Under the pieces are notes generated by a model. The model saw only the letters and a list, made by a program, of their open reading frames with translations. It was not told the origin of the DNA and searched no databases. This document shows positions 1 to 8,206 of a stretch of 64,000 nucleotides of DNA, one piece after another. The stretch spans positions 62,001 through 126,000 of the forward strand of contig CASDXG010000099.1 of the NCBI GenBank assembly GCA_949285025.1, in the 5' to 3' direction. The stretch comes from an uncultured Bacteroides sp. Its GTDB lineage: Bacteria > Bacteroidota > Bacteroidia > Bacteroidales > Bacteroidaceae. The position numbers and the translations under genes are program-made. Positions within the stretch are counted from its first letter, which is position 1. Each line of letters opens with the position of its first letter.

Positions 1-118
1 CAAGCAGGCACTCCACAAATTCCATATTCCATAAAAAAAAGGATGTGATTGTCATATAACAAACACACCCTCCTCGTCATTAATGGAAACATTATTCCAG
101 AATGAATTACTATTCACA

Positions 119-757
119 TCAGAATATCACGCCCAAACGAAAACCTAAATTGCTTTGTCCATCCACTTCACTTAACAAAATCCGTGTATGATTCGTTGCA
201 TAATTATAAAATCCTGCAACATGGAAACCTAACCTGCAATGACGAAACGGATGGATTTTCAAGCCGATTTCCGGAGAAATATAAAATCCCCATCCCTCAT
301 CATAGCGTCCATTAATGCCGAAATAAGTAGTATTTCTCGCAAACATTGCTCCCATTTTTGCTCCCACATATGGACGAAACACCCGACCCGGTCGCAGATT
401 ATAAGAAGTTGTTACGCCAAAAGGCAACTGAAACGCAGAACGTTGCTGATCTGTTGTCAACGATTCTGTAGAAGACAATGCAATCGTTTGTCTGTCTATA
501 TATTTACGGTTTGAATGGAAATTAACGAATGCTCCCAAAGCCCAATGAGAAGTTATATCGTAAGTCCCTTCAAAATTCATTCCCCACCCGCTAATTTTTT
601 CTACAAAGCCGGTGGCGACAGGTGCATTCATCTGCCAGTCTATAACACAATGAGCCTTCGACGGATTCCATTGCGCGTAACTTTTTATAGAAACGACGGT
701 AAATATTACACAAAACAACAAGACCTTTTTTGCAATAGAACGAATCGTTTTCATCAT
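119..757 (-). CDS. small outer-membrane beta-barrel protein
   Basis: A 212-residue protein with an N-terminal signal peptide (about residues 1-28, ending SYAQ). The rest is alternating amphipathic strands rich in Gly, Tyr and Phe. It ends in the aromatic pattern GFRLGVIF, whose terminal Phe is typical of proteins inserted in the outer membrane by the BAM complex. Repeated phrases such as RPYVGAKMG and ISPEIGLKIHP resemble OmpW/porin-like small barrels of Bacteroidetes. It is last in a three-gene minus-strand unit, and its start overlaps the stop of the DUF4136 gene by 4 bases. The role is unknown; the context suggests an envelope module. The barrel call is firm, the substrate is not inferable. 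Confidence 0.75.
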   Translation of the reverse strand: MMKTIRSIAKKVLLFCVIFTVVSIKSYAQWNPSKAHCVIDWQMNAPVATGFVEKISGWGMNFEGTYDITSHWALGAFVNFHSNRKYIDRQTIALSSTESLTTDQQRSAFQLPFGVTTSYNLRPGRVFRPYVGAKMGAMFARNTTYFGINGRYDEGWGFYISPEIGLKIHPFRHCRLGFHVAGFYNYATNHTRILLSEVDGQSNLGFRLGVIF

Positions 758-1392
758 AAGCCGCCCTCCTCCGAATTAATTGTACGAATATAAGCTGATT
801 GAGCAAAAGCCTGATTGGCCGCATCTTTCATCAGTTGTACATTTACCCGCAGGCTTCCATACCGATAACCGGAGGTCACTACATACCAGATTACGGGCAG
901 ATTGCGCTCCTCATGTTTGCCTTCCCCAACAGTCAGATCGACCATTTCAATCAGAAAAGTCTGCGTATCAAAACTTGTCACTCGCGGATAAGGATAAAAC
1001 CAACCGGTCCACCATCCACCCCAGAAAACGACCGGCCACCAATCTTCCGAAAGAATCTGCAACGATTGAGGCACATAAGTTAGCTGCACCCCCACATCGG
1101 CTTCCTCCTTTTGTTCTTTGGGAAGACGTATAAACCCGCGTCCGTCCATATTACTCGCCACTTCGTCAATCACCGACAGTGCGAACTCATCGTCCCAATA
1201 AGCCACAGCATTACCGCTCACATCTAAAATGCTATCCGGTAAATAATAGGTTTTATAATTATTAAAATCCACATTACTGTCGTAATCTGTATAGACAGTC
1301 AGATCTGGACTAAGGTTGTCCATATTCAAATCTTTCTCACAAGAGACAAGAAATATCCCCATAAGAAACCACACATACTGTTTTTTCATCAT
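754..1392 (-). CDS. DUF4136-type lipoprotein
   Basis: A 212-residue predicted lipoprotein. The signal peptide ends in a lipobox around FLVSC, with the lipidated Cys at residue 18. The body resembles the DUF4136 family: an early FNNYKTYYLPD stretch, then a mixed alpha/beta domain with a Trp-rich segment (WWPVVFWGGWWTGW, about residues 117-130) probably at a membrane or partner interface. Members are often encoded beside outer-membrane proteins. Here it lies between a DUF4251 gene (39 bp upstream) and a small barrel (4-base overlap), so the three are probably co-expressed. No enzymatic motif is visible. The family assignment is from recall of the pattern, not a search. Confidence 0.7.
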   Translation of the reverse strand: MMKKQYVWFLMGIFLVSCEKDLNMDNLSPDLTVYTDYDSNVDFNNYKTYYLPDSILDVSGNAVAYWDDEFALSVIDEVASNMDGRGFIRLPKEQKEEADVGVQLTYVPQSLQILSEDWWPVVFWGGWWTGWFYPYPRVTSFDTQTFLIEMVDLTVGEGKHEERNLPVIWYVVTSGYRYGSLRVNVQLMKDAANQAFAQSAYIRTINSEEGGL

Positions 1393-1431
1393 ATTTTCGA
1401 TTTTATCATTATCGTACCATATACCGGTATT

Positions 1432-1989
1432 CTATAAAGAAATTCCTTTAAACACATTACTATTCCCTGCCGATTTCAAAATGCCGGTCAGCGTAACTTT
1501 ATTTGAATTAAAGTTCGGAGTAACCGTCACTGAAGCACGATTTGTCTCCGGAGACAGGGTAATATCTATCCTTGCCGATATTCCTGTTCCCAAAACATTA
1601 CAGGTTAAATAAGTATATCCCCGCTTATCCTGCTCCATTTTATAAGCAGAAACAGAACCTTCAACAGTTATTCCTCCTACTCCGTTCAGCCCGGAAGCAT
1701 TTGCATTAAAGGAAATTTGCACTACAGCCTTGTCATTTTCCACAGAAACAAAATTTATACCTGAAGATACATATACCGTCTGTCCGTCTTTAAGAACAGC
1801 ACGATCGGCTTCCAAAACGAAATACTTATCTATCATAGCCTGCAATGCTTCTGCATGAACCAAACTATCTGTCCGTTCTTCCTGTCCGCTCTTTTGTATA
1901 TCCGCAGAAATATTCTCAAGAATATGGGCAACTGCATTGGTTGTCATCCCAATGCATCCTATCAGCATTAATAATATCAATCTCGTCAT
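1432..1989 (-). CDS. DUF4251 domain protein, exported
   Basis: A 185-residue protein with a signal peptide (about 1-22, ending NAVAHI). The domain resembles DUF4251 of Bacteroidetes. It has an ALQAMIDKYFVLEADRAVLKDG segment near the middle, followed by beta-rich sequence with GVGGITVEGSV and a C-terminal KVTLTGILK repeat-like strand. It is the first gene of the minus-strand cassette that continues with the DUF4136 lipoprotein and the barrel protein. No catalytic residues are apparent. It probably acts in the periplasm or at the membrane. The family call is moderate and the function unknown. Confidence 0.65.
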   Translation of the reverse strand: MTRLILLMLIGCIGMTTNAVAHILENISADIQKSGQEERTDSLVHAEALQAMIDKYFVLEADRAVLKDGQTVYVSSGINFVSVENDKAVVQISFNANASGLNGVGGITVEGSVSAYKMEQDKRGYTYLTCNVLGTGISARIDITLSPETNRASVTVTPNFNSNKVTLTGILKSAGNSNVFKGISL

Positions 1990-2163
1990 AAGCAGTCACG
2001 TTTTAAACTTTACCATAAAAGAAGTTTTGCCTGTTATAACTGCATCTTCATCATTTAAAAAAGACTAATATTGGTATTTATCGGCATCTTTAAAGAAAAT
2101 ATATTTACCTTTATACAAAAATAAGCAGTTCTTTTCACTTAAACAACCTTTAGTTTTACAATA

Positions 2164-2829
2164 ATGAACAACATATCTGACATTGCTCTTCTCATTGCGG
2201 TCATTGCTTTAGCCTTATGGCCCATCGTTCTGTTCGGGTTAAACATTTTAAACCGGCAGAAAAAACGTCTGAAGCATCTCGAACAGTTAACAAAAGATGA
2301 ACTGGATGATATCAAAACACAAGATTTGGTTTTCAATACGCTGAAGAAAATCGGATGCCAACCTTCCATCAATGAAGAAGGAAACATAGGTTTCAAATAT
2401 CAGGGAGACGACTTCTATATAGCCGCGGAAGAGGAAAACCGGTTCATTATGATATGGAATCCCTGGTGGGGCTCCATCAGCACCGACAATGAAGCTTTCC
2501 CATATTTAAAAGAAATTATCAATCTGGTGAATATAAATTCACTGATTACAACCGTATACATGGTAGACGAAGATGGAAAAACCGTAGGACTTCACTCGCG
2601 ATGCCATACGTTTTTCTCTCCAAACGAAGGAGAATTGGAAGAACACATGAAGATGTTACTCGACTGCTTCTTCGACGCGCACAATGCCATAAAAGACAAT
2701 CTGAGTCAATTAGGGCAGAATGCTGAAAGCGAAAACACCAAAACAGAACGAATAAAAGTGAAAGGTTTTGCTGCTTACAAAGAGAATTCAGTCCCTATTG
2801 AAACCCAGAAAAAAGAACAAAATCCGTAA
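2164..2829 (+). CDS. membrane-anchored protein, YbjN-like fold possible
   Basis: A 221-residue protein of unknown function. One N-terminal transmembrane helix (about residues 7-29, ALLIAVIALALWPIVLFGLNIL) is followed by a basic stretch and a coiled region. A compact cytoplasmic domain then runs from about residue 55 to 180, with FNTLKKIGCQPSINEEGNI and a repeated beta pattern. The layout (two-strand units, a small helix, a late acidic helix) is reminiscent of YbjN/type III chaperone-like domains, but that is inference. It is followed 18 bp later by a DUF3843 gene on the same strand, so the two are likely co-transcribed. Confidence 0.5.
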   Translation: MNNISDIALLIAVIALALWPIVLFGLNILNRQKKRLKHLEQLTKDELDDIKTQDLVFNTLKKIGCQPSINEEGNIGFKYQGDDFYIAAEEENRFIMIWNPWWGSISTDNEAFPYLKEIINLVNINSLITTVYMVDEDGKTVGLHSRCHTFFSPNEGELEEHMKMLLDCFFDAHNAIKDNLSQLGQNAESENTKTERIKVKGFAAYKENSVPIETQKKEQNP

Positions 2830-2847
2830 CACACAACCAAAACATTC

Positions 2848-4011
2848 ATGATTCCGAACAAAATATTCCCTAAAGAATGGATGGAAATTCATCCTTATAC
2901 TACCATAAATCAGACAGATTTATATTTTACTTCGCTGGCCAATGAATTGTACAAACAAGATTTTCCTTCAGATCTTCCCGAGCCATACCGAAGAAAAATC
3001 TGTCTTTATACCGCAGCTTATCTGGAAGATACGATTTCCGAACTCGGACTTTGGTCATCCTTCAGACGGAAACACAAAGAATTATACGGAACGGCTCTTC
3101 CGTTTTGGCCAACAGAAAAAGACTATATCGAGGACGAAATAAATGAAACAGACTTACGTTTCATCATTTGGAATACATGGGAAAAAGCCTGTTATCCGCA
3201 TCCTTATATCAACCCCAACAATGAACAAATCAAGAAATTAGCACATTCCTTTTATCACATGCTGTCATCGGTTTATGAAACAGCACCGGAAAACGAAAAA
3301 CTAAAAGGATATTTTACGGGATTCAATACCGAAACAGAAGCAGAACATAAGCTGTCGTGGCTGTTCGGACATACGTATCTTACCGAACCGGCCATCGCAC
3401 CTTACATTAAAAACCTCGCTCCGCAACATCGTTTCATCGTACCAACCGGCCCGTTAGCGCTGTTCCTATATGAATGGATAGAGATTCTTTCCAACAACCC
3501 GTCATGGCAAACAATAAAGAATTTATTTCCCGGTCCGGAAACTCTTCTTGAAGATATGAAAAAACACCATGCTGAGATTTACCGAAAATTTATGGAAGGT
3601 ACCGGAGGGAAGAACATTGTTTACCTAAACGGATACGAAAGTCTGCACCGGTTTCTCACCGAGATATTAGAATGGCCCGACGATGATGATCATATGCTCC
3701 CGCAACTAAAAACGCACAAGAATTTTATCCTTATGGTAAATCCTGAAAAAGGAATCCTTCTGGCCAAAGATATTTGTGCTTACATCGCCGATAAAAACAA
3801 TCCGCTTTATAACCGGGAAGAAGCGAAAAAACATGCATTCCGACTGCTGACAGAAGAAACGCTCTGCCCGCCAGACCTACTTACTTATTGCATAACAAAC
3901 AAGCTTTTGCCCGATGCCATGCTGCCCGGAGGAGAAGAACAAGCCCTTGTCTCACAAAATGCTGACTTTATAGCCCGCCATTCCTTGCTAAGTTTCTACA
4001 GAGGAGACTGA
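2848..4011 (+). CDS. DUF3843 family protein
   Basis: A 387-residue soluble protein that I recognise as DUF3843, a Bacteroidales-restricted family. It opens IPNKIFPKEWMEIHPY and has a conserved YKQDFPSDLPEPYRRKICLYTAAYLED region near residues 35-60, followed by ELGLWSSFRRKH. There is no signal peptide and no transmembrane segment. The biochemical function is unknown to me. It follows the membrane protein gene by 18 bp and ends 12 bp before the convergent maf gene, with no obvious terminator in between. Confidence 0.7.
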   Translation: MIPNKIFPKEWMEIHPYTTINQTDLYFTSLANELYKQDFPSDLPEPYRRKICLYTAAYLEDTISELGLWSSFRRKHKELYGTALPFWPTEKDYIEDEINETDLRFIIWNTWEKACYPHPYINPNNEQIKKLAHSFYHMLSSVYETAPENEKLKGYFTGFNTETEAEHKLSWLFGHTYLTEPAIAPYIKNLAPQHRFIVPTGPLALFLYEWIEILSNNPSWQTIKNLFPGPETLLEDMKKHHAEIYRKFMEGTGGKNIVYLNGYESLHRFLTEILEWPDDDDHMLPQLKTHKNFILMVNPEKGILLAKDICAYIADKNNPLYNREEAKKHAFRLLTEETLCPPDLLTYCITNKLLPDAMLPGGEEQALVSQNADFIARHSLLSFYRGD

Positions 4012-4023
4012 TATTTTCATTCA

Positions 4024-4605
4024 TCACCACCTTTTCAATTCCTGAAACAAACGTTGCACAGGCAACCCCATTATATTATAAAATGAACCATTCAAGCCTT
4101 TCACTCCGATAAAACCAATCCATTCTTGCACGCCATATGACCCTGCTTTATCAAAAGGCTTGAAATTCTTTACATAAAAGTCGATTTCCTCATCAGAAAG
4201 CGTATCGAACATCACTTCCGTAACAGAAGAAAAAGTTTCTTGTTTTTCTACCGATGTAAGACAGACACCGGTGATAACCAAATGCGAACGTCCGGACAAA
4301 AGGCGCAACATACGGTAGGCATCGTCTTCATTTTCTGGCTTCCCCAGCACTTCCCCGTCAATATACACAATGGTATCTGCCGTAATAATCAGCTCACCGG
4401 GCTGCATGACGGAGCGATAAGCCTCAGCTTTTTCACGGGCAATGTACATCGGTATATCCTCCCCTTGTAAAGCCTCCGGATAAACTTCACTGATATCCGG
4501 CAAAACTTTGACCTCATACTTTAGTCCCAATCCCGACAACAATTCACGACGGCGCGGAGAGTTCGACGCCAAAATTATTTTATAGTCTTTTAAATTTCCC
4601 AACAT
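4024..4605 (-). CDS. maf: Maf-like nucleoside triphosphate pyrophosphatase
   Basis: A house-cleaning pyrophosphatase of the Maf/HAM1-like fold. It hydrolyses non-canonical or excess NTPs (dTTP/UTP type in YhdE-like members) to NMP and PPi. The hallmark ASNSPRRREL motif sits near the N-terminus, and conserved TADTIV and GKP motifs follow. I chose the start at 4605 (MLGNLKDYK), giving 193 residues. The longer form from 4641 would run into the kdsC stop region and adds a non-conserved basic tail. It is the last gene of the nitroreductase-DUF2520-kdsC-maf operon, 16 bp after kdsC. Confidence is high for the family; the exact substrate is not readable from the sequence. Confidence 0.9.
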   Translation of the reverse strand: MLGNLKDYKIILASNSPRRRELLSGLGLKYEVKVLPDISEVYPEALQGEDIPMYIAREKAEAYRSVMQPGELIITADTIVYIDGEVLGKPENEDDAYRMLRLLSGRSHLVITGVCLTSVEKQETFSSVTEVMFDTLSDEEIDFYVKNFKPFDKAGSYGVQEWIGFIGVKGLNGSFYNIMGLPVQRLFQELKRW

Positions 4606-4621
4606 AGACTTCCTGATTTTA

Positions 4622-5140
4622 TCACCAACCAAACGCATCACGGTGCGTCATCCATTTTCCTTGCGCACGCAATACCTGTTCTATCACATCGCGTCCGCAA
4701 CCATACCCGCCTTCCTTATGAGAAATATACCTGCAGATCGCCTTTATTTCCGGGTCTGCATCTGCCGGGCAACACGGCAATCCCACCAAAGAAAGGACTT
4801 CATAATCGGGAATATCATCACCCATATAAAGTATCTCTTCCGGATTTAATCCATATTTCTGTATAAAATCGGCATACTCACGAGTTTTAACTGCAGCCCC
4901 CATATAGATATCTTTTATCCCCAATGCTTCATAACGTTTTCTGACGGCCTCCGTATTTCCCCCGGTAATAATGGCAACATGCAGTCCACACTTCACCGCC
5001 AACTGCAATGCATAGCCGTCTTTTATATTCACTGTCCGCATGGGCTCTCCATCAGGATGCAACAAAATGGTTTCCGCACTTAATACTCCGTCGACATCAA
5101 ATACCAGCGCCTTTATTTTTGTCAAATCATAATTTATCAT
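4622..5140 (-). CDS. kdsC: 3-deoxy-D-manno-octulosonate 8-phosphate phosphatase
   Basis: A 172-residue HAD-superfamily (C0 type) phosphatase that removes phosphate from KDO-8-P in lipopolysaccharide inner-core synthesis. The catalytic loop FDVDGV holds Asp15 and Asp17. Motif II is IITGG and motif III/IV is YMGDDIPD. The absence of a cap domain and the length match KdsC tetramers. It follows the DUF2520 gene by 6 bp and precedes maf by 16 bp, so it is clearly part of one transcription unit. A general sugar-phosphate phosphatase role cannot be excluded, but KdsC is the usual assignment in this phylum. Confidence 0.88.
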   Translation of the reverse strand: MINYDLTKIKALVFDVDGVLSAETILLHPDGEPMRTVNIKDGYALQLAVKCGLHVAIITGGNTEAVRKRYEALGIKDIYMGAAVKTREYADFIQKYGLNPEEILYMGDDIPDYEVLSLVGLPCCPADADPEIKAICRYISHKEGGYGCGRDVIEQVLRAQGKWMTHRDAFGW

Positions 5141-5146
5141 AGACTG

Positions 5147-5926
5147 TCATTTGTAATTATGTTCATAATATTGAATATCCCGACTAATCCTTTCATACAG
5201 TTCTGCCAATTCCGGCTCATCGGCCAACATTTCCCGGTGAGAGGTTAAAACGTTGTTGTCGTCCCGGCTGGCAGGGCCTGTTTGTGCCTCTACAGGAAGC
5301 ACATCATGTACCTTCCGTGCCGTTTCATCTATCAAAGGCAATAACGAAGCAAAAGGCAAATCATGCTTTTCCATCAACCGGGAAGCGATAGCATACATGT
5401 GATTCGTAAAGTTGCAGGCAAAAACAGCTGCAATATGCAACACACGCCGCTGCTCAGAAGTCGCCCTATACACCTTCGACCCCAATCGCTCCGCCAGTGT
5501 TTGCAAAAAAGAAACATCCTGTTCTTTATTTGCCTCAATAAAGAAAGATACTTCGGAAAAATCTACCGGATGCGATTTTGTGAACGTTTGCATCGGATAC
5601 AATACACCGAACCTTGCAGCCTTACCTTTCCATACATCCACAGAAACACTCCCCGCTGTATGCACAAATAAAGCATCCGGGTTACAGGAAGAAACGATGT
5701 CTGTCACAGACTCCAACGCATCATCGGATACTGCAACAATATAAAGCTCGGCATCGGTCGCAATCTTTTCAGAAAAAGTTGCCGACATACAACCCAACTT
5801 CCCAGCAAGTTTTCTTGCAGATGCCGAAGTCTTACTTACAACTTGTCGGATTGTATATCCGTGTTCTTGCAAAGCAAGTCCCAAACACGTAGCGACATTT
5901 CCTGCTCCTATCAGAACAACATTCAT
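5147..5926 (-). CDS. Rossmann-fold/DUF2520 dehydrogenase-like protein
   Basis: A 259-residue protein with an N-terminal NAD(P)-binding Rossmann domain (MNVVLIGAGNVATCLGLAL, residues 1-19, with the GxGxxA fingerprint) and a C-terminal all-helical DUF2520 domain (from about residue 125, including HIAAVFACNFTNHMYAIA). The arrangement resembles pyrroline-5-carboxylate reductase and ketopantoate reductase relatives. The physiological substrate of DUF2520 proteins is not established to my knowledge. It sits 6 bp upstream of kdsC and 10 bp downstream of the nitroreductase gene in one operon. Confidence 0.82.
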   Translation of the reverse strand: MNVVLIGAGNVATCLGLALQEHGYTIRQVVSKTSASARKLAGKLGCMSATFSEKIATDAELYIVAVSDDALESVTDIVSSCNPDALFVHTAGSVSVDVWKGKAARFGVLYPMQTFTKSHPVDFSEVSFFIEANKEQDVSFLQTLAERLGSKVYRATSEQRRVLHIAAVFACNFTNHMYAIASRLMEKHDLPFASLLPLIDETARKVHDVLPVEAQTGPASRDDNNVLTSHREMLADEPELAELYERISRDIQYYEHNYK

Positions 5927-5936
5927 AAAGACACGA

Positions 5937-6473
5937 TTATTTCACCCCGTATTTATTTAAATGTATTTTTTCCCATTGCAAACGTGTTTCATCAAACGGC
6001 TTGCGTTCCATACCTTTATGCCCTATGGCCACAATGGAAAGCACCTGAAGCTGCAACGGTATGTCAAGCACTCCATGCACATATTCGTCGGACGACATCC
6101 CGGTAGCTGCAAAACGTTCACGCACCTGCACCCAACAACTTCCCAAGCCTAAGTCCTCTGCCTGCAACTGAAGCATAAATGAAGCAATCGCAGCATCCTC
6201 AATCCATACATCACTCGCCAGCGGATCAGCCAAAACGACAACGGCCAACGCAGCATCTTTTATAAATGATGCCCCCGAATCTTTGCAACGCGATAATTTA
6301 TCAAGCGTTTCTTTATCATCTACCACAACAAACTCCCAGCAGTTACTCCGCTTTGAAGAAGGAGACATTAAAGTTGCTTTCAATAAAGCAACTACGTCAT
6401 CCTGCGCCAATTGTTCTGCGGTGAACTTACGCATACTCCGACGTCTTTTTATCAATTCACTGAAACTTTCCAT
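5937..6473 (-). CDS. nitroreductase family flavoprotein
   Basis: An FMN-dependent NAD(P)H oxidoreductase of the nitroreductase superfamily, 178 residues. Visible family features are RRRSMRKFT at the N-terminus (FMN phosphate contacts), SPSSKRSNCWEFVVVDD around residues 40-55, and the later LGLGSCWVQ segment. I start it at 6473 (MESFSEL) because a -7 promoter box lies at 6495-6502 on the minus strand, which puts the longer start at 6497 inside the promoter. It heads the operon leading into DUF2520, kdsC and maf. The substrate is unknown; quinones or nitro compounds are typical. Confidence 0.85.
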   Translation of the reverse strand: MESFSELIKRRRSMRKFTAEQLAQDDVVALLKATLMSPSSKRSNCWEFVVVDDKETLDKLSRCKDSGASFIKDAALAVVVLADPLASDVWIEDAAIASFMLQLQAEDLGLGSCWVQVRERFAATGMSSDEYVHGVLDIPLQLQVLSIVAIGHKGMERKPFDETRLQWEKIHLNKYGVK

Positions 6474-6494
6474 AAAATCATTTATTCGTACGGA

Positions 6495-6502
6495 CAAATA
6501 TA
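6495..6502 (-). promoter_or_regulatory. -7 box of the nitroreductase-maf operon
   Basis: Read on the minus strand this is TATATTTG, a perfect fit to the Bacteroidetes TAnnTTTG element. It predicts transcription from about position 6488, 15 bases before the chosen start codon. Confidence 0.6.
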
Positions 6503-6619
6503 TACTTTATAAACGGATTATTAGCCTATAAACATATAAATTCTTTACACTCCCTCCCCAATATTAAAATAAAAACAAACATATCCCCGCTCATGTTCGT
6601 TTTTATCCAATAAGTTCCT

Positions 6620-6627
6620 TATATTTG
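6620..6627 (+). promoter_or_regulatory. -7 box for the FemAB-like gene
   Basis: TATATTTG lies only 5 bases before the ATG at 6633, with a weak TTCG about 20 bp upstream as a possible -33. If used, the message would be leaderless or nearly so. Confidence 0.5.
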
Positions 6628-6632
6628 CGAAT

Positions 6633-7607
6633 ATGGTGATCCGCCTGACAACATATTACCATTCGAAAGATATCCCGCCACTTCCCGGTAGAAATATCTT
6701 TCATTCCACCGAGTTATTCCGGGTCTTGGAACAGACTCCGGGCTATTCTCCCGTTCTGCTGGTAGCATTCTGCGGTGATAAAGCTATCGGGAAATTACTT
6801 TGTATCACCCGGAGAAATTTTCGACTGATCGGCTTCACTAATATCACATATATATATGGCACCGGAGAATATTTTGATTCTCCAATCAAAGAAGAAGACG
6901 TATTCGACGAATTGCTCTCTTATTTTACCAACCGCTTTAAAGACAGATCTTTTTTATTGGAATTCCGTAATATAGAAATGCCGCTGTTCGGATATAAATA
7001 TTTCCGGAAAAACAATTATTTCCCTATAAAATGGCTTCGGGTGCGCAATTCCATTCATAAAAGGAATTGGGAAAAATGGATGAGCGCATCAAGAAAAAAG
7101 CAAATAACACGCGGGTTAAAAAACGGAGCAGTCGTAGACATCGCAAAAAACGAAAACGATATTCGCGATTTCTTTTCAAGTCTGAAAAAATATTATTCTT
7201 CGAAAATACACCGTTATTTCCCTGATATCCGATTTTTCCTGTCCCTATTAAACCAACAATCAAACAAAGAATTAGGAAAAATATTCATCATCAGACATGA
7301 AAAAAGAATCATAGGAGGTTCTGTTTGCATCTATTCTAACGACACAGCTTACCTGTTGTTTTCCGGAGGCATGCGGAAAAGTTATCCATTGTTTTATCCC
7401 GGAGTTTTAGCAGTATGGTATGCTATGACTTATGCAAAAGAACATAATTATAAACATTTCGAATTCATCGATGCCGGACTTCCTTTCCATAAATATGGAT
7501 ATCGCGATTTTATTTTAAGATTTGGAGGAAAACAACTCAGCAGTCGCCGCTGGTTCCGTTTCCGATGGAACTGGTTAAATCAACTGTTTATCCGCATTTA
7601 TGTGTAA
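6633..7607 (+). CDS. FemAB/GNAT-fold transferase
   Basis: A 324-residue cytoplasmic protein with the double-GNAT architecture of FemX/FemAB-like peptidyl- or aminoacyl-transferases. An N-terminal GNAT half (about 1-130) is followed by a SRKKQITRGLKNGAVVDIA linker. The C-terminal acetyltransferase-like half contains IIGGSVCIYSNDTAYLLFSGG and FEFIDAGLPFHKYGYRDFILRFGG. It could act on cell-wall or lipid-linked acceptors, but the substrate is not predictable. It stands alone between the divergent nitroreductase operon and the mmd operon. The start at 6633 is just downstream of a -7 box, implying little or no 5' leader. Confidence 0.7.
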   Translation: MVIRLTTYYHSKDIPPLPGRNIFHSTELFRVLEQTPGYSPVLLVAFCGDKAIGKLLCITRRNFRLIGFTNITYIYGTGEYFDSPIKEEDVFDELLSYFTNRFKDRSFLLEFRNIEMPLFGYKYFRKNNYFPIKWLRVRNSIHKRNWEKWMSASRKKQITRGLKNGAVVDIAKNENDIRDFFSSLKKYYSSKIHRYFPDIRFFLSLLNQQSNKELGKIFIIRHEKRIIGGSVCIYSNDTAYLLFSGGMRKSYPLFYPGVLAVWYAMTYAKEHNYKHFEFIDAGLPFHKYGYRDFILRFGGKQLSSRRWFRFRWNWLNQLFIRIYV

Positions 7608-7680
7608 CAAATAAACGACACTTAAAATAAAGTAAACCTACAATTATATTTTATTCCATAAAAATAAAAATGAAAAAAAA

Positions 7681-7712
7681 TTTCGTATTTCCGCACAAAA
7701 TTATTTTCTTTG
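7681..7712 (+). promoter_or_regulatory. probable promoter of the mmd operon
   Basis: TTTC at 7681-7684 and TTTCTTTG at 7705-7712 are separated by 20 bp. This is a near match to the Bacteroidetes -33/-7 pair, one mismatch in each. Transcription would start near 7719, leaving a leader of about 45 nt before the epimerase ATG at 7764. Confidence 0.5.
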
Positions 7713-7763
7713 TGCAGTTCGCAAAGGAACTTTAAACTTAATACCCACTTAAATAACACGATT

Positions 7764-8168
7764 ATGAAAATCTCTCACATTGAACATTTGGGAATCGCTG
7801 TGAAAAGTATTGAAGAAGCCCTTCCTTATTACGAGAAAACTCTCGGATTAAAATGCTATAACATAGAAACAGTCGAGGATCAAAAAGTAAAAACTGCCTT
7901 CTTAAAATGCGGAGAAACTAAAATAGAACTTTTAGAACCAACAAGTCCTGACAGCACAATCGCCAAATTCATTGAAAACAAAGGTATGGGCGTACATCAT
8001 GTCGCTTTTGCAATAGAGGATGGAGTTGCGAACGCCTTGTCGGAAGCAAAAGCTCAAGGAATACGCTTAATAGATAAAGCCCCACGCAAAGGAGCCGAGA
8101 ACTTACACATCGCATTCCTGCATCCAAAATCAACAATGGGCGTTCTTACTGAATTATGCGAGAAATAA
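7764..8168 (+). CDS. mce: methylmalonyl-CoA epimerase
   Basis: A 134-residue glyoxalase/VOC-fold metalloenzyme that interconverts (R)- and (S)-methylmalonyl-CoA. This step links the B12-dependent mutase to the decarboxylase in the succinate-to-propionate pathway. The N-terminal IEHLGIAV motif carries the metal His. The VHHVAFA motif near residue 80 and the C-terminal Glu in GVLTELCEK complete the site. I use the ATG at 7764; upstream in-frame codons overlap the promoter. It is the first gene of the operon with mmdA 38 bp downstream, a common Bacteroidales arrangement. Confidence 0.93.
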   Translation: MKISHIEHLGIAVKSIEEALPYYEKTLGLKCYNIETVEDQKVKTAFLKCGETKIELLEPTSPDSTIAKFIENKGMGVHHVAFAIEDGVANALSEAKAQGIRLIDKAPRKGAENLHIAFLHPKSTMGVLTELCEK

Positions 8169-8206
8169 AATCCATATAGTTATTCATTTAAAAGATTTCT
8201 AATGCC

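Noticed and set aside
1..118. Possible gene end at the left edge
   Set aside because: The stretch is AT-rich with no frame or hairpin I can support.
7708..7726. 7-bp hairpin near the mmd promoter as a riboswitch or operator
   Set aside because: It overlaps the -7 box and the predicted start, so it is mostly untranscribed and too short to call an operator.
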